Below, piece after piece: positions 24,368-32,472 of a stretch of 64,000 bases of DNA. Every line of letters starts with the position of its first letter. Position 1 is the first letter of the stretch. The notes beneath the pieces are model-generated. The model did not search any database and was not told the DNA's origin. It was given only the letters and a program-made list of their open reading frames with translations. The stretch spans positions 1,302,001 through 1,366,000 of the forward strand of contig NZ_CP009435.1 in the NCBI RefSeq assembly GCF_000960995.1, given 5' to 3'. The position numbers and the translations under genes were made by a program. This DNA is from Burkholderia glumae LMG 2196 = ATCC 33617. GTDB lineage: Bacteria; Pseudomonadota; Gammaproteobacteria; Burkholderiales; Burkholderiaceae.

Positions 24368-24550
24368 ATGTCTGAAAAAACTGTCAAGGTTCAGCTCGTC
24401 AAGAGCCTGATTGGGACCCGCGAAACGCACCGCGCCACCGTGCGCGGCCTGGGTCTGCGTCGCCTCAACTCGGTCAGCGAGCTGCAGGATACGCCGGCGG
24501 TGCGCGGCATGATCAACAAGGTGTCGTACCTTGTTAAGGTCATCGGCTAA
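24368..24550 (+). CDS. rpmD: 50S ribosomal protein L30
   Basis: 60 residues, starting MSEKTVKVQLVKSLIG. It has the family motif HRATVRGLGLRRLNS. A GTG nine bases upstream is in frame, but the ATG at 24368 gives the standard N-terminus. Confidence 0.97.
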   Translation: MSEKTVKVQLVKSLIGTRETHRATVRGLGLRRLNSVSELQDTPAVRGMINKVSYLVKVIG

Positions 24551-24577
24551 GTGCCGGCTACGGATCAAGGAGTTGTT

Positions 24578-25012
24578 ATGGAATTGAATAACCTGAAGCC
24601 GGCAGAAGGCGCGAAGCACGCCAAGCGTCGCGTCGGCCGCGGCATCGGTTCCGGTCTCGGTAAGACGGCCGGCCGTGGTCACAAGGGTCAGAAATCGCGT
24701 TCGGGCGGCTTCCACAAGGTCGGCTTCGAAGGCGGTCAGATGCCGCTGCAACGTCGTCTGCCGAAGCGCGGCTTCACCTCGCTGACGAAGGAATTCGTCG
24801 GGGAAGTGCGTCTGGGCGACCTCGAGAAGCTGCCGGTCGAAGAGATCGATCTGCTCGCACTGAAGCAAGCCGGCCTGGTCGGCGAGCTGACCAAGAGCGC
24901 GAAGATCATCGCTACGGGCGAACTGAAGCGCAAGATCGTCGTGAAGGGTCTCGGTGCGACCAAGTCGGCTCGCGCAGCGATCGAAGCGGCGGGCGGTTCG
25001 TTTGCCGAGTGA
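24578..25012 (+). CDS. rplO: 50S ribosomal protein L15
   Basis: 144 residues. L15 has a long basic, Gly-rich extension reaching into 23S rRNA (GRGIGSGLGKTAGRGHKGQ) and a C-terminal globular domain. The ATG at 24578 follows AAGGAGTTGTT and gives the family start MELNNLKPAEGAKH; an in-frame GTG at 24551 is rejected. Confidence 0.97.
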   Translation: MELNNLKPAEGAKHAKRRVGRGIGSGLGKTAGRGHKGQKSRSGGFHKVGFEGGQMPLQRRLPKRGFTSLTKEFVGEVRLGDLEKLPVEEIDLLALKQAGLVGELTKSAKIIATGELKRKIVVKGLGATKSARAAIEAAGGSFAE

Positions 25013-25055
25013 CGTGCCTCGCGGCCGTTACTAGCATCTGCATCGGAGAAGATAC

Positions 25056-26402
25056 TTGGCCAACAGCCCGAGTCTCGCAAAACCCGGTCGAAGCACGGCG
25101 AAGTTCGGCGATCTGCGCCGGCGGGCAATGTTCCTGCTGCTGGCGTTGATCGTCTATCGCATCGGCGCGCACATTCCGGTTCCGGGCATCGATCCGGATC
25201 AACTGGCGAAGCTGTTCCAGAGCCAGGCAGGCGGCATCCTCGGCATGTTCAACATGTTCTCGGGTGGCGCGCTGTCGCGCTTCACGATCTTCGCGCTGGG
25301 GATCATGCCGTACATTTCGGCGTCGATCATCATGCAGTTGCTGGCGATCGTCTCGCCGCAGCTCGAGGCGCTGAAGAAGGAAGGGCAGGCAGGGCAGCGC
25401 AAGATCACGCAATACACGCGGATCTTCACGGTCGTGCTGGCGACGTTCCAGGCCTTCGGCATCGCCGCGGCGCTCGAGAACCAGCCGGGCCTCGTCATCG
25501 ATCCCGGCATGCTGTTCCGGCTGACGACGGTCGTGACGCTGGTGACGGGCACGATGTTCCTGATGTGGCTCGGCGAGCAGATCACCGAACGCGGCCTCGG
25601 CAACGGTATCTCGATCATCATCTTCGGCGGGATCGCGGCGGGTTTCCCGAATGCCGTGGGCGGACTGTTCGAGCTGGTGCGCACGGGCTCGATGAGCATC
25701 ATCTCGGCGATCATCATCGTCGTGCTGATCGGCGCGGTGACCTACCTGGTCGTGTTCATCGAACGCGGTCAGCGCAAGATCCTCGTGAATTATGCGAAGC
25801 GCCAGGTCGGCAACAAGGTTTACGGCGGACAGTCGTCGCATCTGCCGCTGAAGTTGAACATGTCGGGCGTGATTCCGCCGATCTTCGCATCGTCGATCAT
25901 CCTGTTCCCGGCAACGATCCTGAGCTGGTTCAGCTCGGGCGACCGCAAGAGCTGGCTGTCCGACACGCTGCACAACGTGGCCGAAGCGCTGAAGCCGGGT
26001 CAGCCGGTGTACGTGCTGCTGTACACGCTGGCGATCGTGTTTTTCTGCTTCTTCTACACCGCGCTGGTGTTCAACAGCAGGGAAACGGCAGACAACCTGA
26101 AGAAGAGCGGTGCGTTCGTGCCGGGCATTCGTCCGGGCGACCAGACCGCGCGATACATCGACCGCATCCTCACGCGTCTGACGCTGGCCGGTGCGATCTA
26201 CATCGTCTTCGTGTGTCTGCTGCCGGAGTTCCTGGTGCTGCGCTGGAACGTGCCGTTTTATTTTGGTGGAACGTCGCTGCTGATCATTGTCGTCGTCACG
26301 ATGGACTTCATGGCGCAGGTGCAGTCGTACGTTATGTCGCAACAGTATGAATCGCTGCTCAAGAAAGCCAATTTCAAGGGCAGCAACATTCCAATGCGTT
26401 GA
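25056..26402 (+). CDS. secY: Preprotein translocase channel subunit SecY
   Basis: 448 residues with ten predicted membrane segments. SecY is the pore of the Sec translocase. The start is a TTG at 25056 preceded by GGAGAAGATAC, giving MANSPSLAKPGRSTAKFGDLRRR; no ATG fits the conserved N-terminus. The plug/TM2 region (GGALSRFTIFALGIMPYISAS) and the cytoplasmic C5 loop (FNSRETADNLKKSGAFVPGIRPG) are intact. It is embedded in the spc operon, and infA follows after nine bases. Confidence 0.97.
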   Translation: MANSPSLAKPGRSTAKFGDLRRRAMFLLLALIVYRIGAHIPVPGIDPDQLAKLFQSQAGGILGMFNMFSGGALSRFTIFALGIMPYISASIIMQLLAIVSPQLEALKKEGQAGQRKITQYTRIFTVVLATFQAFGIAAALENQPGLVIDPGMLFRLTTVVTLVTGTMFLMWLGEQITERGLGNGISIIIFGGIAAGFPNAVGGLFELVRTGSMSIISAIIIVVLIGAVTYLVVFIERGQRKILVNYAKRQVGNKVYGGQSSHLPLKLNMSGVIPPIFASSIILFPATILSWFSSGDRKSWLSDTLHNVAEALKPGQPVYVLLYTLAIVFFCFFYTALVFNSRETADNLKKSGAFVPGIRPGDQTARYIDRILTRLTLAGAIYIVFVCLLPEFLVLRWNVPFYFGGTSLLIIVVVTMDFMAQVQSYVMSQQYESLLKKANFKGSNIPMR

Positions 26403-26411
26403 TCTAGGACT

Positions 26412-26630
26412 ATGGCCAAAGACGATGTAATCCAGATGCAGGGCGAGGTCGTCGAAAACCTCCCGAATGCGACCTTCCGCGTGAAGCTGGAAAACGGCCA
26501 TGTCGTATTGGGGCATATTTCGGGAAAGATGCGGATGCACTACATCCGTATCCTCCCCGGCGACAAGGTGACGGTTGAGTTGACGCCTTACGATCTGTCT
26601 CGTGCGCGGATCGTATTCCGGGCGAAGTGA
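26412..26630 (+). CDS. infA: Translation initiation factor IF-1
   Basis: 72 residues, a single OB-fold that blocks the ribosomal A site during initiation. It starts [19 protein letters not shown] and has the family's [20 protein letters not shown]. It lies between secY and rpmJ, as in many betaproteobacteria. Confidence 0.98.
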
Positions 26631-26650
26631 TTTGTAAAAAGGGTAATATC

Positions 26651-26767
26651 ATGAAAGTGATGGCATCGGTTAAGCGCATTTGCCGCAATTGCAAGATCAT
26701 CAAGCGCAAGGGTGTGGTTCGCGTGATCTGCAGCTCGGACCCGCGCCACAAGCAGCGTCAAGGCTGA
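26651..26767 (+). CDS. rpmJ: 50S ribosomal protein L36 (zinc-binding form)
   Basis: A 38-residue protein. It reads [15 protein letters not shown], then [19 protein letters not shown]. The CxxC, third Cys and His of the zinc ribbon are all present. It sits in the usual place between infA and rpsM. It is the smallest gene supported in the window. Confidence 0.96.
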
Positions 26768-26805
26768 TCGCGCGCTCGTTTGCGCTTTTTGTTTGAGGAA
26801 AAACA

Positions 26806-27171
26806 ATGGCTCGTATCGCAGGGGTTAACATCCCGAATCACCAGCATACCGAGATCGGCCTGACGGCGATTTTCGGTGTCGGCCGCACGCGCGCGCGCAG
26901 CATCTGCGTCGCCGCTGGCGTGGACTTCTCGAAGAAGGTCAAGGACCTGAACGACGCAGACCTCGAAAAGCTGCGTGAAGAGGTTGGCAAGTTTGTCGTC
27001 GAAGGCGATCTGCGCCGTGAAGTGACGATGAACATCAAGCGTCTGATGGACCTCGGTTGCTACCGTGGCGTGCGCCATCGCAAGGGTCTGCCGATGCGTG
27101 GCCAGCGTACGCGTACCAACGCACGTACCCGCAAGGGTCCGCGCCGCGCCGCGCAAGCGCTGAAGAAATAA
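26806..27171 (+). CDS. rpsM: 30S ribosomal protein S13
   Basis: 121 residues. S13 forms head bridges and contacts the P-site tRNA. It starts MARIAGVNIPNHQHTEIGL and ends with the basic tail GLPMRGQRTRTNARTRKGP. A GAGGAAAAAC lies before the ATG. It opens the alpha operon. Confidence 0.98.
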   Translation: MARIAGVNIPNHQHTEIGLTAIFGVGRTRARSICVAAGVDFSKKVKDLNDADLEKLREEVGKFVVEGDLRREVTMNIKRLMDLGCYRGVRHRKGLPMRGQRTRTNARTRKGPRRAAQALKK

Positions 27172-27194
27172 GCTGACAGTTACAGGAAAACGTC

Positions 27195-27596
27195 ATGGCT
27201 AAGGCTTCCAATAACGCGGCTCAACGCGTTCGCAAGAAGGTTAAGAAGAACGTTGCGGAAGGCGTGGTTCACGTTCACGCATCGTTCAACAACACGATCA
27301 TCACGATCACCGATCGTCAGGGCAATGCTCTGGCGTGGGCGACGTCGGGCGGCCAGGGCTTCAAGGGCTCGCGCAAGTCGACCCCGTTCGCCGCGCAGGT
27401 GGCAGCCGAGTCGGCTGGCCGCGTCGCGATGGAATACGGCGTGAAGAATCTGGAAGTGCGCATCAAGGGCCCGGGCCCGGGTCGCGAGTCGGCAGTGCGC
27501 GCGCTGCACGGCCTCGGCATCAAGATCACGGCGATCTCCGACGTGACGCCGATCCCGCACAACGGCTGCCGGCCGCCGAAGCGCCGCCGCATCTAA
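27195..27596 (+). CDS. rpsK: 30S ribosomal protein S11
   Basis: 133 residues. S11 is on the 30S platform near the Shine–Dalgarno helix. It has VHVHASFNNTIITITDRQG and the C-terminal signature DVTPIPHNGCRPPKRRR. It is followed by an unusually structured 147-base spacer before rpsD. Confidence 0.98.
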   Translation: MAKASNNAAQRVRKKVKKNVAEGVVHVHASFNNTIITITDRQGNALAWATSGGQGFKGSRKSTPFAAQVAAESAGRVAMEYGVKNLEVRIKGPGPGRESAVRALHGLGIKITAISDVTPIPHNGCRPPKRRRI

Positions 27597-27675
27597 GGCT
27601 GCCTGGCGCCGCCTGTTGTCGCCGCGGGGCGTCGACGGGCAACGTAGTTGATTGTATTGATTGACTAAGTCCACC

Positions 27676-27719
27676 GTTCGGTCCAAAGGACACGAACTAG
27701 CGCGGATCCGGATCCGCGT
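27676..27719 (+). promoter_or_regulatory. Two stacked hairpins before rpsD, candidate S4 operator
   Basis: Hairpin 1 (27676–27697): GTTCGGTCC, loop AAA, then GGAC-A-CGAAC, i.e. nine pairs with one bulged A. Hairpin 2 (27701–27718): the perfect palindrome CGCGGATCCGGATCCGCG. They end 25 bases before the rpsD GTG. S4, encoded directly downstream, autoregulates the alpha operon in E. coli; a similar role here is an inference from position. Confidence 0.5.
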
Positions 27720-27743
27720 GACGATAGATAGAGGAAACGCAAA

Positions 27744-28367
27744 GTGGCACGTTATACCGGCCCGAAGGCCAAGTTGTCCCGCCGTGAAGGCACCGATCTG
27801 TTCCTGAAGAGCGCGCGCCGCTCGCTCGCCGACAAGTGCAAGCTCGACAGCAAGCCGGGTCAGCACGGCCGCATCTCCGGTGCGCGCACGTCCGACTACG
27901 GCACGCAGCTGCGCGAAAAGCAGAAGGTCAAGCGCATCTACGGCGTGCTGGAGCGTCAGTTCCGCCGCTACTTCGCCGAAGCCGACCGCCGCAAGGGCAA
28001 CACGGGTGAAAACCTGCTGCAACTGCTCGAGTCGCGCCTCGACAACGTGGTGTACCGCATGGGCTTCGGCTCGACGCGCGCCGAAGCGCGCCAGCTCGTG
28101 AGCCACAAGGCGATCACGGTCAACGGCGTGGCGTCGAACATCCCGTCGCTGCAGGTCAAGCCAGGCGACGTCATCGCAATCCGCGAGAAGTCGAAGAAGC
28201 AGGCGCGTATCGTCGAAGCGCTGTCGCTGGCCGAGCAAGGCGGCATGCCGAGCTGGGTTGCAGTCGACGCGAAGAAGTTCGAAGGCACGTTCAAGCAAGT
28301 GCCGGAGCGCGCTGAAATCGCAGGCGACATCAACGAAAGCCTGATCGTCGAATTGTATTCGCGTTAA
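27744..28367 (+). CDS. rpsD: 30S ribosomal protein S4
   Basis: 207 residues. S4 starts 30S body assembly, affects fidelity and is the usual alpha-operon repressor. It begins with a GTG after AGAGGAAACGCAAA, giving MARYTGPKAKLSRREG. The S4 RNA-binding domain is at about 97–160 (RLDNVVYRMGFGSTRAEARQLV). Sequence and length are ordinary. Confidence 0.98.
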   Translation: MARYTGPKAKLSRREGTDLFLKSARRSLADKCKLDSKPGQHGRISGARTSDYGTQLREKQKVKRIYGVLERQFRRYFAEADRRKGNTGENLLQLLESRLDNVVYRMGFGSTRAEARQLVSHKAITVNGVASNIPSLQVKPGDVIAIREKSKKQARIVEALSLAEQGGMPSWVAVDAKKFEGTFKQVPERAEIAGDINESLIVELYSR

Positions 28368-28378
28368 TCCGATTGATA

Positions 28379-28461
28379 GCCGAGGTACCCTGCTTGCGAA
28401 TTGCCGGCAGGGCCTCGGCTGTTCATTTTCAGGTGTTACCGGTCAGCCTTATCGGTGTAAC
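28379..28461 (+). promoter_or_regulatory. Strong hairpin in the rpsD–rpoA spacer, with a second smaller one
   Basis: GCCGAGG plus CCCTGC (28379–28393) pair with GCAGGG plus CCTCGGC (28407–28419). This makes 13 pairs with a two-base bulge, and TGTTCATTTT follows. A smaller stem GTTACC/GG-T-GTAAC lies at 28435–28461. The first resembles an attenuator that could reduce rpoA relative to the ribosomal genes; its function is inferred. Confidence 0.5.
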
Positions 28462-28489
28462 GAGCCGAGGGTATTGAAAAGGAAAACCT

Positions 28490-29467
28490 ATGCAAACCAG
28501 TTTGTTGAAACCCAAGATCATCGCCGTGGAGTCGCTGGGCGAGAACCATGCGAAAGTGGTCATGGAGCCGTTCGAACGCGGCTATGGCCATACCTTGGGC
28601 AATGCGCTCCGCCGTGTGCTGCTGTCGTCGATGGTGGGCTACGCGCCGACCGAAGTGACGATCGCCGGTGTCGTGCATGAGTACTCGACGCTCGATGGTG
28701 TGCAAGAGGACGTCGTCAACCTGCTGCTGAACCTGAAGGGTGTGGTGTTCAAGCTGCACAACCGCGACGAAGTCACGGTGACCCTGCGCAAGGAAGGCGA
28801 AGGCATCGTGACGGCCGGCGACATCGAACTCGCGCACGACTGCGAGGTCATCAACCCGGATCACGTGATCGCGCATCTGACCAAGGGCGGCAAGCTCGAC
28901 GTCCAGATCAAGATCGAGAAGGGCCGCGGCTACGTGCCGGGCAACGTTCGTCGCTACGGCGAGGAAACCGCGAAGATCATCGGCCGCATCGTGCTGGACG
29001 CCTCGTTCTCGCCGGTCCGCCGCGTCAGCTATGCGGTGGAGAGCGCCCGGGTCGAGCAGCGTACCGACCTCGACAAGCTCGTCATGAACATCGAGACGAG
29101 CGGCGTGATCACGCCGGAAGAAGCGATCCGCCAGTCGGCCCGCATCCTGGTCGACCAGCTGTCCGTGTTCGCGGCGCTGGAAGGCACGGAGACGGCCGCG
29201 GAAGCGCCGTCGCGCGCGCCGCAGATCGATCCGATCCTGCTGCGTCCGGTGGACGATCTCGAACTGACGGTGCGTTCGGCGAACTGCCTGAAGGCCGAGA
29301 ACATCTACTACATCGGCGATCTGATCCAGCGCACGGAAAACGAGCTGCTGAAGACGCCGAATCTCGGCCGCAAGTCGCTGAACGAAATCAAGGAAGTGCT
29401 GGCCTCGCGCGGCCTCACGCTGGGCATGAAGCTCGAGAACTGGCCGCCGGCCGGTCTCGACAAGTAA
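28490..29467 (+). CDS. rpoA: RNA polymerase alpha subunit RpoA
   Basis: 325 residues. The alpha subunit scaffolds polymerase assembly through its N-terminal domain (to about 230; FERGYGHTLGNALRRVLLSS). Its C-terminal domain contacts UP elements and activators (LELTVRSANCLKAENI, then NLGRKSLNEIKEVLASRGL). The ATG follows AAAGGAAAACCT. It lies in the alpha operon after rpsD. Confidence 0.99.
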   Translation: MQTSLLKPKIIAVESLGENHAKVVMEPFERGYGHTLGNALRRVLLSSMVGYAPTEVTIAGVVHEYSTLDGVQEDVVNLLLNLKGVVFKLHNRDEVTVTLRKEGEGIVTAGDIELAHDCEVINPDHVIAHLTKGGKLDVQIKIEKGRGYVPGNVRRYGEETAKIIGRIVLDASFSPVRRVSYAVESARVEQRTDLDKLVMNIETSGVITPEEAIRQSARILVDQLSVFAALEGTETAAEAPSRAPQIDPILLRPVDDLELTVRSANCLKAENIYYIGDLIQRTENELLKTPNLGRKSLNEIKEVLASRGLTLGMKLENWPPAGLDK

Positions 29468-29504
29468 TAGCCGGCGGCGAGCCGCGCGTCGCAAGTCTGG
29501 TCAG

Positions 29505-29543
29505 GACGCGGATTTTCCTTTAAAATCCGCGTCTTGCTTTTTT
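29505..29543 (+). terminator. Terminator-like inverted repeat between rpoA and rplQ
   Basis: GACGCGGATTTT (29505–29516), loop CCTTT plus one T, then AAAATCCGCGTC (29522–29533): a perfect 12-pair stem followed by TTGCTTTTTT. It has every feature of an intrinsic terminator yet lies inside the conserved rpoA-rplQ pair. rplQ must therefore depend on read-through or a promoter in the remaining ~70 bases. Confidence 0.8.
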
Positions 29544-29613
29544 CTACCGGCCCGTGCGCCAGTTGTGGCGCGATAGAAGAGCTGGATCAAAACTTTGAAT
29601 CAAGGAAACTGAA

Positions 29614-30006
29614 ATGCGTCACCGTCATGGTCTGCGGAAACTGAACCGCACGAGCAGCCACCGTCTGGCAATGCTCCGTAACATGTCCAACTCGCTGATC
29701 GAGCACGAAGTCATCAAGACGACGCTGCCGAAGGCGAAGGAACTTCGCAAGGTCGTCGAGCCGCTGATCACGCTCGGCAAGAAGCCGTCGCTGGCGAACC
29801 GCCGCCTGGCGTTCAACCGCCTGCGCGATCGTGACTCGGTCACGAAGCTGTTCGACGTGCTCGGTCCGCGCTTCGCGAACCGCCCGGGCGGCTACCTGCG
29901 CATCCTGAAGTTCGGCTTCCGCGTCGGCGACAACGCGCCGATGGCACTGGTCGAACTGCTCGATCGTCCGGAAGTCGCGGAAGACAACGTCCAGGAAGCC
30001 GAATAA
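29614..30006 (+). CDS. rplQ: 50S ribosomal protein L17
   Basis: 130 residues. L17 borders the tunnel exit. It starts MRHRHGLRKLNRTSSHRLAM, with the conserved EHEVIKTTLPKAKELR. The C-terminus carries a short acidic tail. A strong terminator follows, closing the ribosomal supercluster. Confidence 0.98.
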   Translation: MRHRHGLRKLNRTSSHRLAMLRNMSNSLIEHEVIKTTLPKAKELRKVVEPLITLGKKPSLANRRLAFNRLRDRDSVTKLFDVLGPRFANRPGGYLRILKFGFRVGDNAPMALVELLDRPEVAEDNVQEAE

Positions 30007-30023
30007 GCCTTCCCGACGTCGCG

Positions 30024-30052
30024 AAAAAGCCAGGCCGATGCCTGGCTTTTTT
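30024..30052 (+). terminator. Intrinsic terminator after rplQ
   Basis: AAAAAGCCAGGC, loop CGAT, GCCTGGCTTTTTT. It ends the alpha operon. The A run on the left arm makes it possible in both directions. Confidence 0.95.
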
Positions 30053-30138
30053 GTTGTCCGCGCGCTGACCGCCCGCAGCGCGCGAAGCGCGCGCCTGCGT
30101 TAGGATATGGCGTTTCGCGAATCCCGCAGGAGACGTCG

Positions 30139-30465
30139 ATGGTGATCGTGCTGATGATGACGACCGTGCCCGATGCGGCCACGGCCCGCGCGCTGGCGGA
30201 CGGCGCGCTCGGCGCGCGGCTCGCGGCCTGCGCGTCGGAGCTCGGCACGATCCGTTCGAGCTATCACTGGCAGGGCAAGATCGAATCGGCGCAAGAAATC
30301 CAGCTGCTGTTCAAGACGAGCGCCGTGCGCGCGCTCGAGCTCGAGCGCTTCATCACCTCCCATCATCCTTACGAGACGCCCGAAATCGTCTCGTGGCAGG
30401 CCACCGCGTCCGTACCCTACGGCACCTGGGTGGCGGCCGAGACTCAACGCCTGTTCCATGTCTGA
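30139..30465 (+). CDS. cutA: CutA1 family protein (divalent-cation tolerance)
   Basis: 108 residues, the compact ferredoxin-like trimer family first linked to copper tolerance in E. coli; the exact function remains debated. Family features are TTVPDAATARALADG, the LAACASELGTIRSSYHWQGKIE strand-turn, and HPYETPEIV near the end. A GCAGGAGA lies upstream. The dsbD ATG overlaps its 3' end by eight bases; cutA–dsbD adjacency is shared with E. coli and supports both calls. Confidence 0.93.
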   Translation: MVIVLMMTTVPDAATARALADGALGARLAACASELGTIRSSYHWQGKIESAQEIQLLFKTSAVRALELERFITSHHPYETPEIVSWQATASVPYGTWVAAETQRLFHV

Positions 30466-32386
30466 TCGCCACTTTTCCGCGGCCGCCTGCCTGCGTCTGC
30501 TGCTCGCGTGCCTGGTGCTGTTCGGCGCGCTGTTCGGCCTCTCGCCGGCCGCGCGCGCCGACGGCGACTTCCTCGATCCGTCGCTCGCGTTCCGCTTCAG
30601 CTCGAGCGAATCGCCGGGACAGGTGAACCTGCATTTCAGCATCGCCGACGGCTACTACATGTATCGCGAGCGCTTCGCGTTCGCCGTGAAGAGCGGCACG
30701 GCGACGCTCGGCGAGGCGCAGATCCCGCCCGGCCACGTGAAGTACGACGAGACGTTCGCGAAGAACGTCGAAACCTATCGCGGCGAACTGACGATTCACG
30801 TGCCCGTCGTGAAGGCGGCCGGTCCGTTCGAGCTGTCGGTCACCTCGCAGGGGTGCGCCGACGGCGGCATCTGCTATCCGCCCGCCGAGCACGTGGTGCG
30901 CGTGGACGGCACGGCGCTCGCGGCCGCACCGGCGGCTGGTTCGCCGGCGCAATCGTCCGTGCCGGCTGCGGCCCCGCAGGCGCCCGCGCCGGCCGCGCAG
31001 GGCGCCGTTGCCCCCGCGTCGCTGGCGCCCCCCGCCGCCGACGGCAGCTGGTACGAACGCGTGACGAGTGCCGACTATGCGCGGTCGCTGCTCGAGGGCC
31101 GCGGCTTCCTGACCGTCGTCGCGCTGTTCTTCGTGGCCGGGATGGTGCTGAGCCTGCTGCCGTGCTCGTACCCCATGATCCCGATCCTGTCGGCGATCAT
31201 CATCGGCGAGGGCACTCGCGCGACGCGCGCGCGCGGTTTCGCGCTGTCTCTGACCTACGTGGTCGGGATGGCGCTCGTCTACACCGTGCTCGGCATCGTT
31301 GCCGCGCTGATCGGGCAAAGCCTCGGCGCCTGGCTGCAGAATCCATGGATGCTCGGCGCATTCGCGCTGCTGCTGACGGTATTCGCTCTGACGCTGATCG
31401 GCGGCATCGACATCGCGTTGCCGCAGCGCTGGCAGGACGGCGCCGCGCAGGCATCGAGCCGGCGCTCGGGCGGCCGCTTCGCGGCGGTGGCCGCGATGGG
31501 GGCGCTCTCGGCGCTGGTGGTCGGCGCCTGCATGACGGCACCGCTGTTCGCCGTACTCGCCTTCATCGCGCACACCGGCAATGCGCTGCTCGGCGGCGCC
31601 GCGCTGTTCGCGATGGGAATCGGCCTGGGCGTGCCGCTGCTGATCATCGGCCTCGGCGCGGGTACGCTGCTGCCGCGTGCCGGCGCCTGGATGGAGGGCG
31701 TGAAGGTGTTCTTCGGCGTGGTGCTGCTCGCGGCCGCGCTCTGGATCGTCTGGCCGGTGCTCGGCGCGGCGGTGCAGATCGCGCTCGCCGCGCTCTGGCT
31801 GCTGATCGCCGCGGCGGCCACCGGCCTCTTCACGCCGGCGGCCGGCGGCGCGTCGATCTGGCGCCGGCTCGGCCGGGGCGTCGGCGCCGCATTCGCGATC
31901 TGGGCCGCCGTGCTGCTGGTCGGCCTCGCGGCCGGCTCGACCGATCCGCTGCGTCCGCTGTCGGTGTTCGCCGCACGCGGCGCCGGCGCGGCAGCCGGCG
32001 CCGCTGCTGGCACCGGCGCGCATGAAGGCCCGAGCTTCGCGCCGGTGCGTTCGAGCGCCGAACTCGACCGGATCATCCAGACCGCCGGCCGGCCGGTGCT
32101 GCTCGATTTCTACGCAGACTGGTGCGTGAGCTGCAAGGAGATGGAGCACCTGACCTTCACCGATCCGCGCGTGCAGGCGCGGCTGGGCCAGCTTCAGCTG
32201 GTGCGCGCCGACGTGACTGCCAATAACGGCGACGATCAGGCGCTACTCAAGCGTTTCGGCCTGTTCGGGCCGCCCGGCATCATCGTGTTCGGTCTGGACG
32301 GCCGCGAGCTCGGCCGCGTGGTCGGCTATCAGGACGCCGAGCGGTTCCTGCGCAGCCTCGACCGTGCCGGGGCGCCCTCGGCCTGA
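30458..32386 (+). CDS. dsbD: Thiol:disulfide interchange protein DsbD
   Basis: 642 residues. DsbD carries electrons from cytoplasmic thioredoxin across the inner membrane to DsbC-type partners and cytochrome c maturation. A signal peptide ends near PAARA. The periplasmic alpha domain has the Cys pair in GCADGGIC. The eight-helix beta domain has LLPCSYPM and VVGACMTAP. The C-terminal gamma thioredoxin domain has WCVSCKEME. All six catalytic cysteines are present. It is longer than the E. coli protein because of Ala/Pro-rich linkers between domains. Translation is coupled to cutA. Confidence 0.96.
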   Translation: MSDRHFSAAACLRLLLACLVLFGALFGLSPAARADGDFLDPSLAFRFSSSESPGQVNLHFSIADGYYMYRERFAFAVKSGTATLGEAQIPPGHVKYDETFAKNVETYRGELTIHVPVVKAAGPFELSVTSQGCADGGICYPPAEHVVRVDGTALAAAPAAGSPAQSSVPAAAPQAPAPAAQGAVAPASLAPPAADGSWYERVTSADYARSLLEGRGFLTVVALFFVAGMVLSLLPCSYPMIPILSAIIIGEGTRATRARGFALSLTYVVGMALVYTVLGIVAALIGQSLGAWLQNPWMLGAFALLLTVFALTLIGGIDIALPQRWQDGAAQASSRRSGGRFAAVAAMGALSALVVGACMTAPLFAVLAFIAHTGNALLGGAALFAMGIGLGVPLLIIGLGAGTLLPRAGAWMEGVKVFFGVVLLAAALWIVWPVLGAAVQIALAALWLLIAAAATGLFTPAAGGASIWRRLGRGVGAAFAIWAAVLLVGLAAGSTDPLRPLSVFAARGAGAAAGAAAGTGAHEGPSFAPVRSSAELDRIIQTAGRPVLLDFYADWCVSCKEMEHLTFTDPRVQARLGQLQLVRADVTANNGDDQALLKRFGLFGPPGIIVFGLDGRELGRVVGYQDAERFLRSLDRAGAPSA

Positions 32387-32406
32387 ACCCCGACGGATTC
32401 GCCATG

Positions 32407-32443
32407 AAAAAACGGCGAGGCGCCTGAGGCGCTGCGCCGTTTT
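32407..32443. terminator. Bidirectional terminator between dsbD and hemB
   Basis: AAAACGGCG (32409–32417) pairs with CGCCGTTTT (32435–32443); an inner GGCGCC/GGCGC can extend the structure. A-run and T-run on opposite sides serve dsbD (+) and hemB (minus), which converge here. Confidence 0.9.
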
Positions 32444-32472
32444 CGTTGGCATGCCCGCACGGGCGCGCCGGC

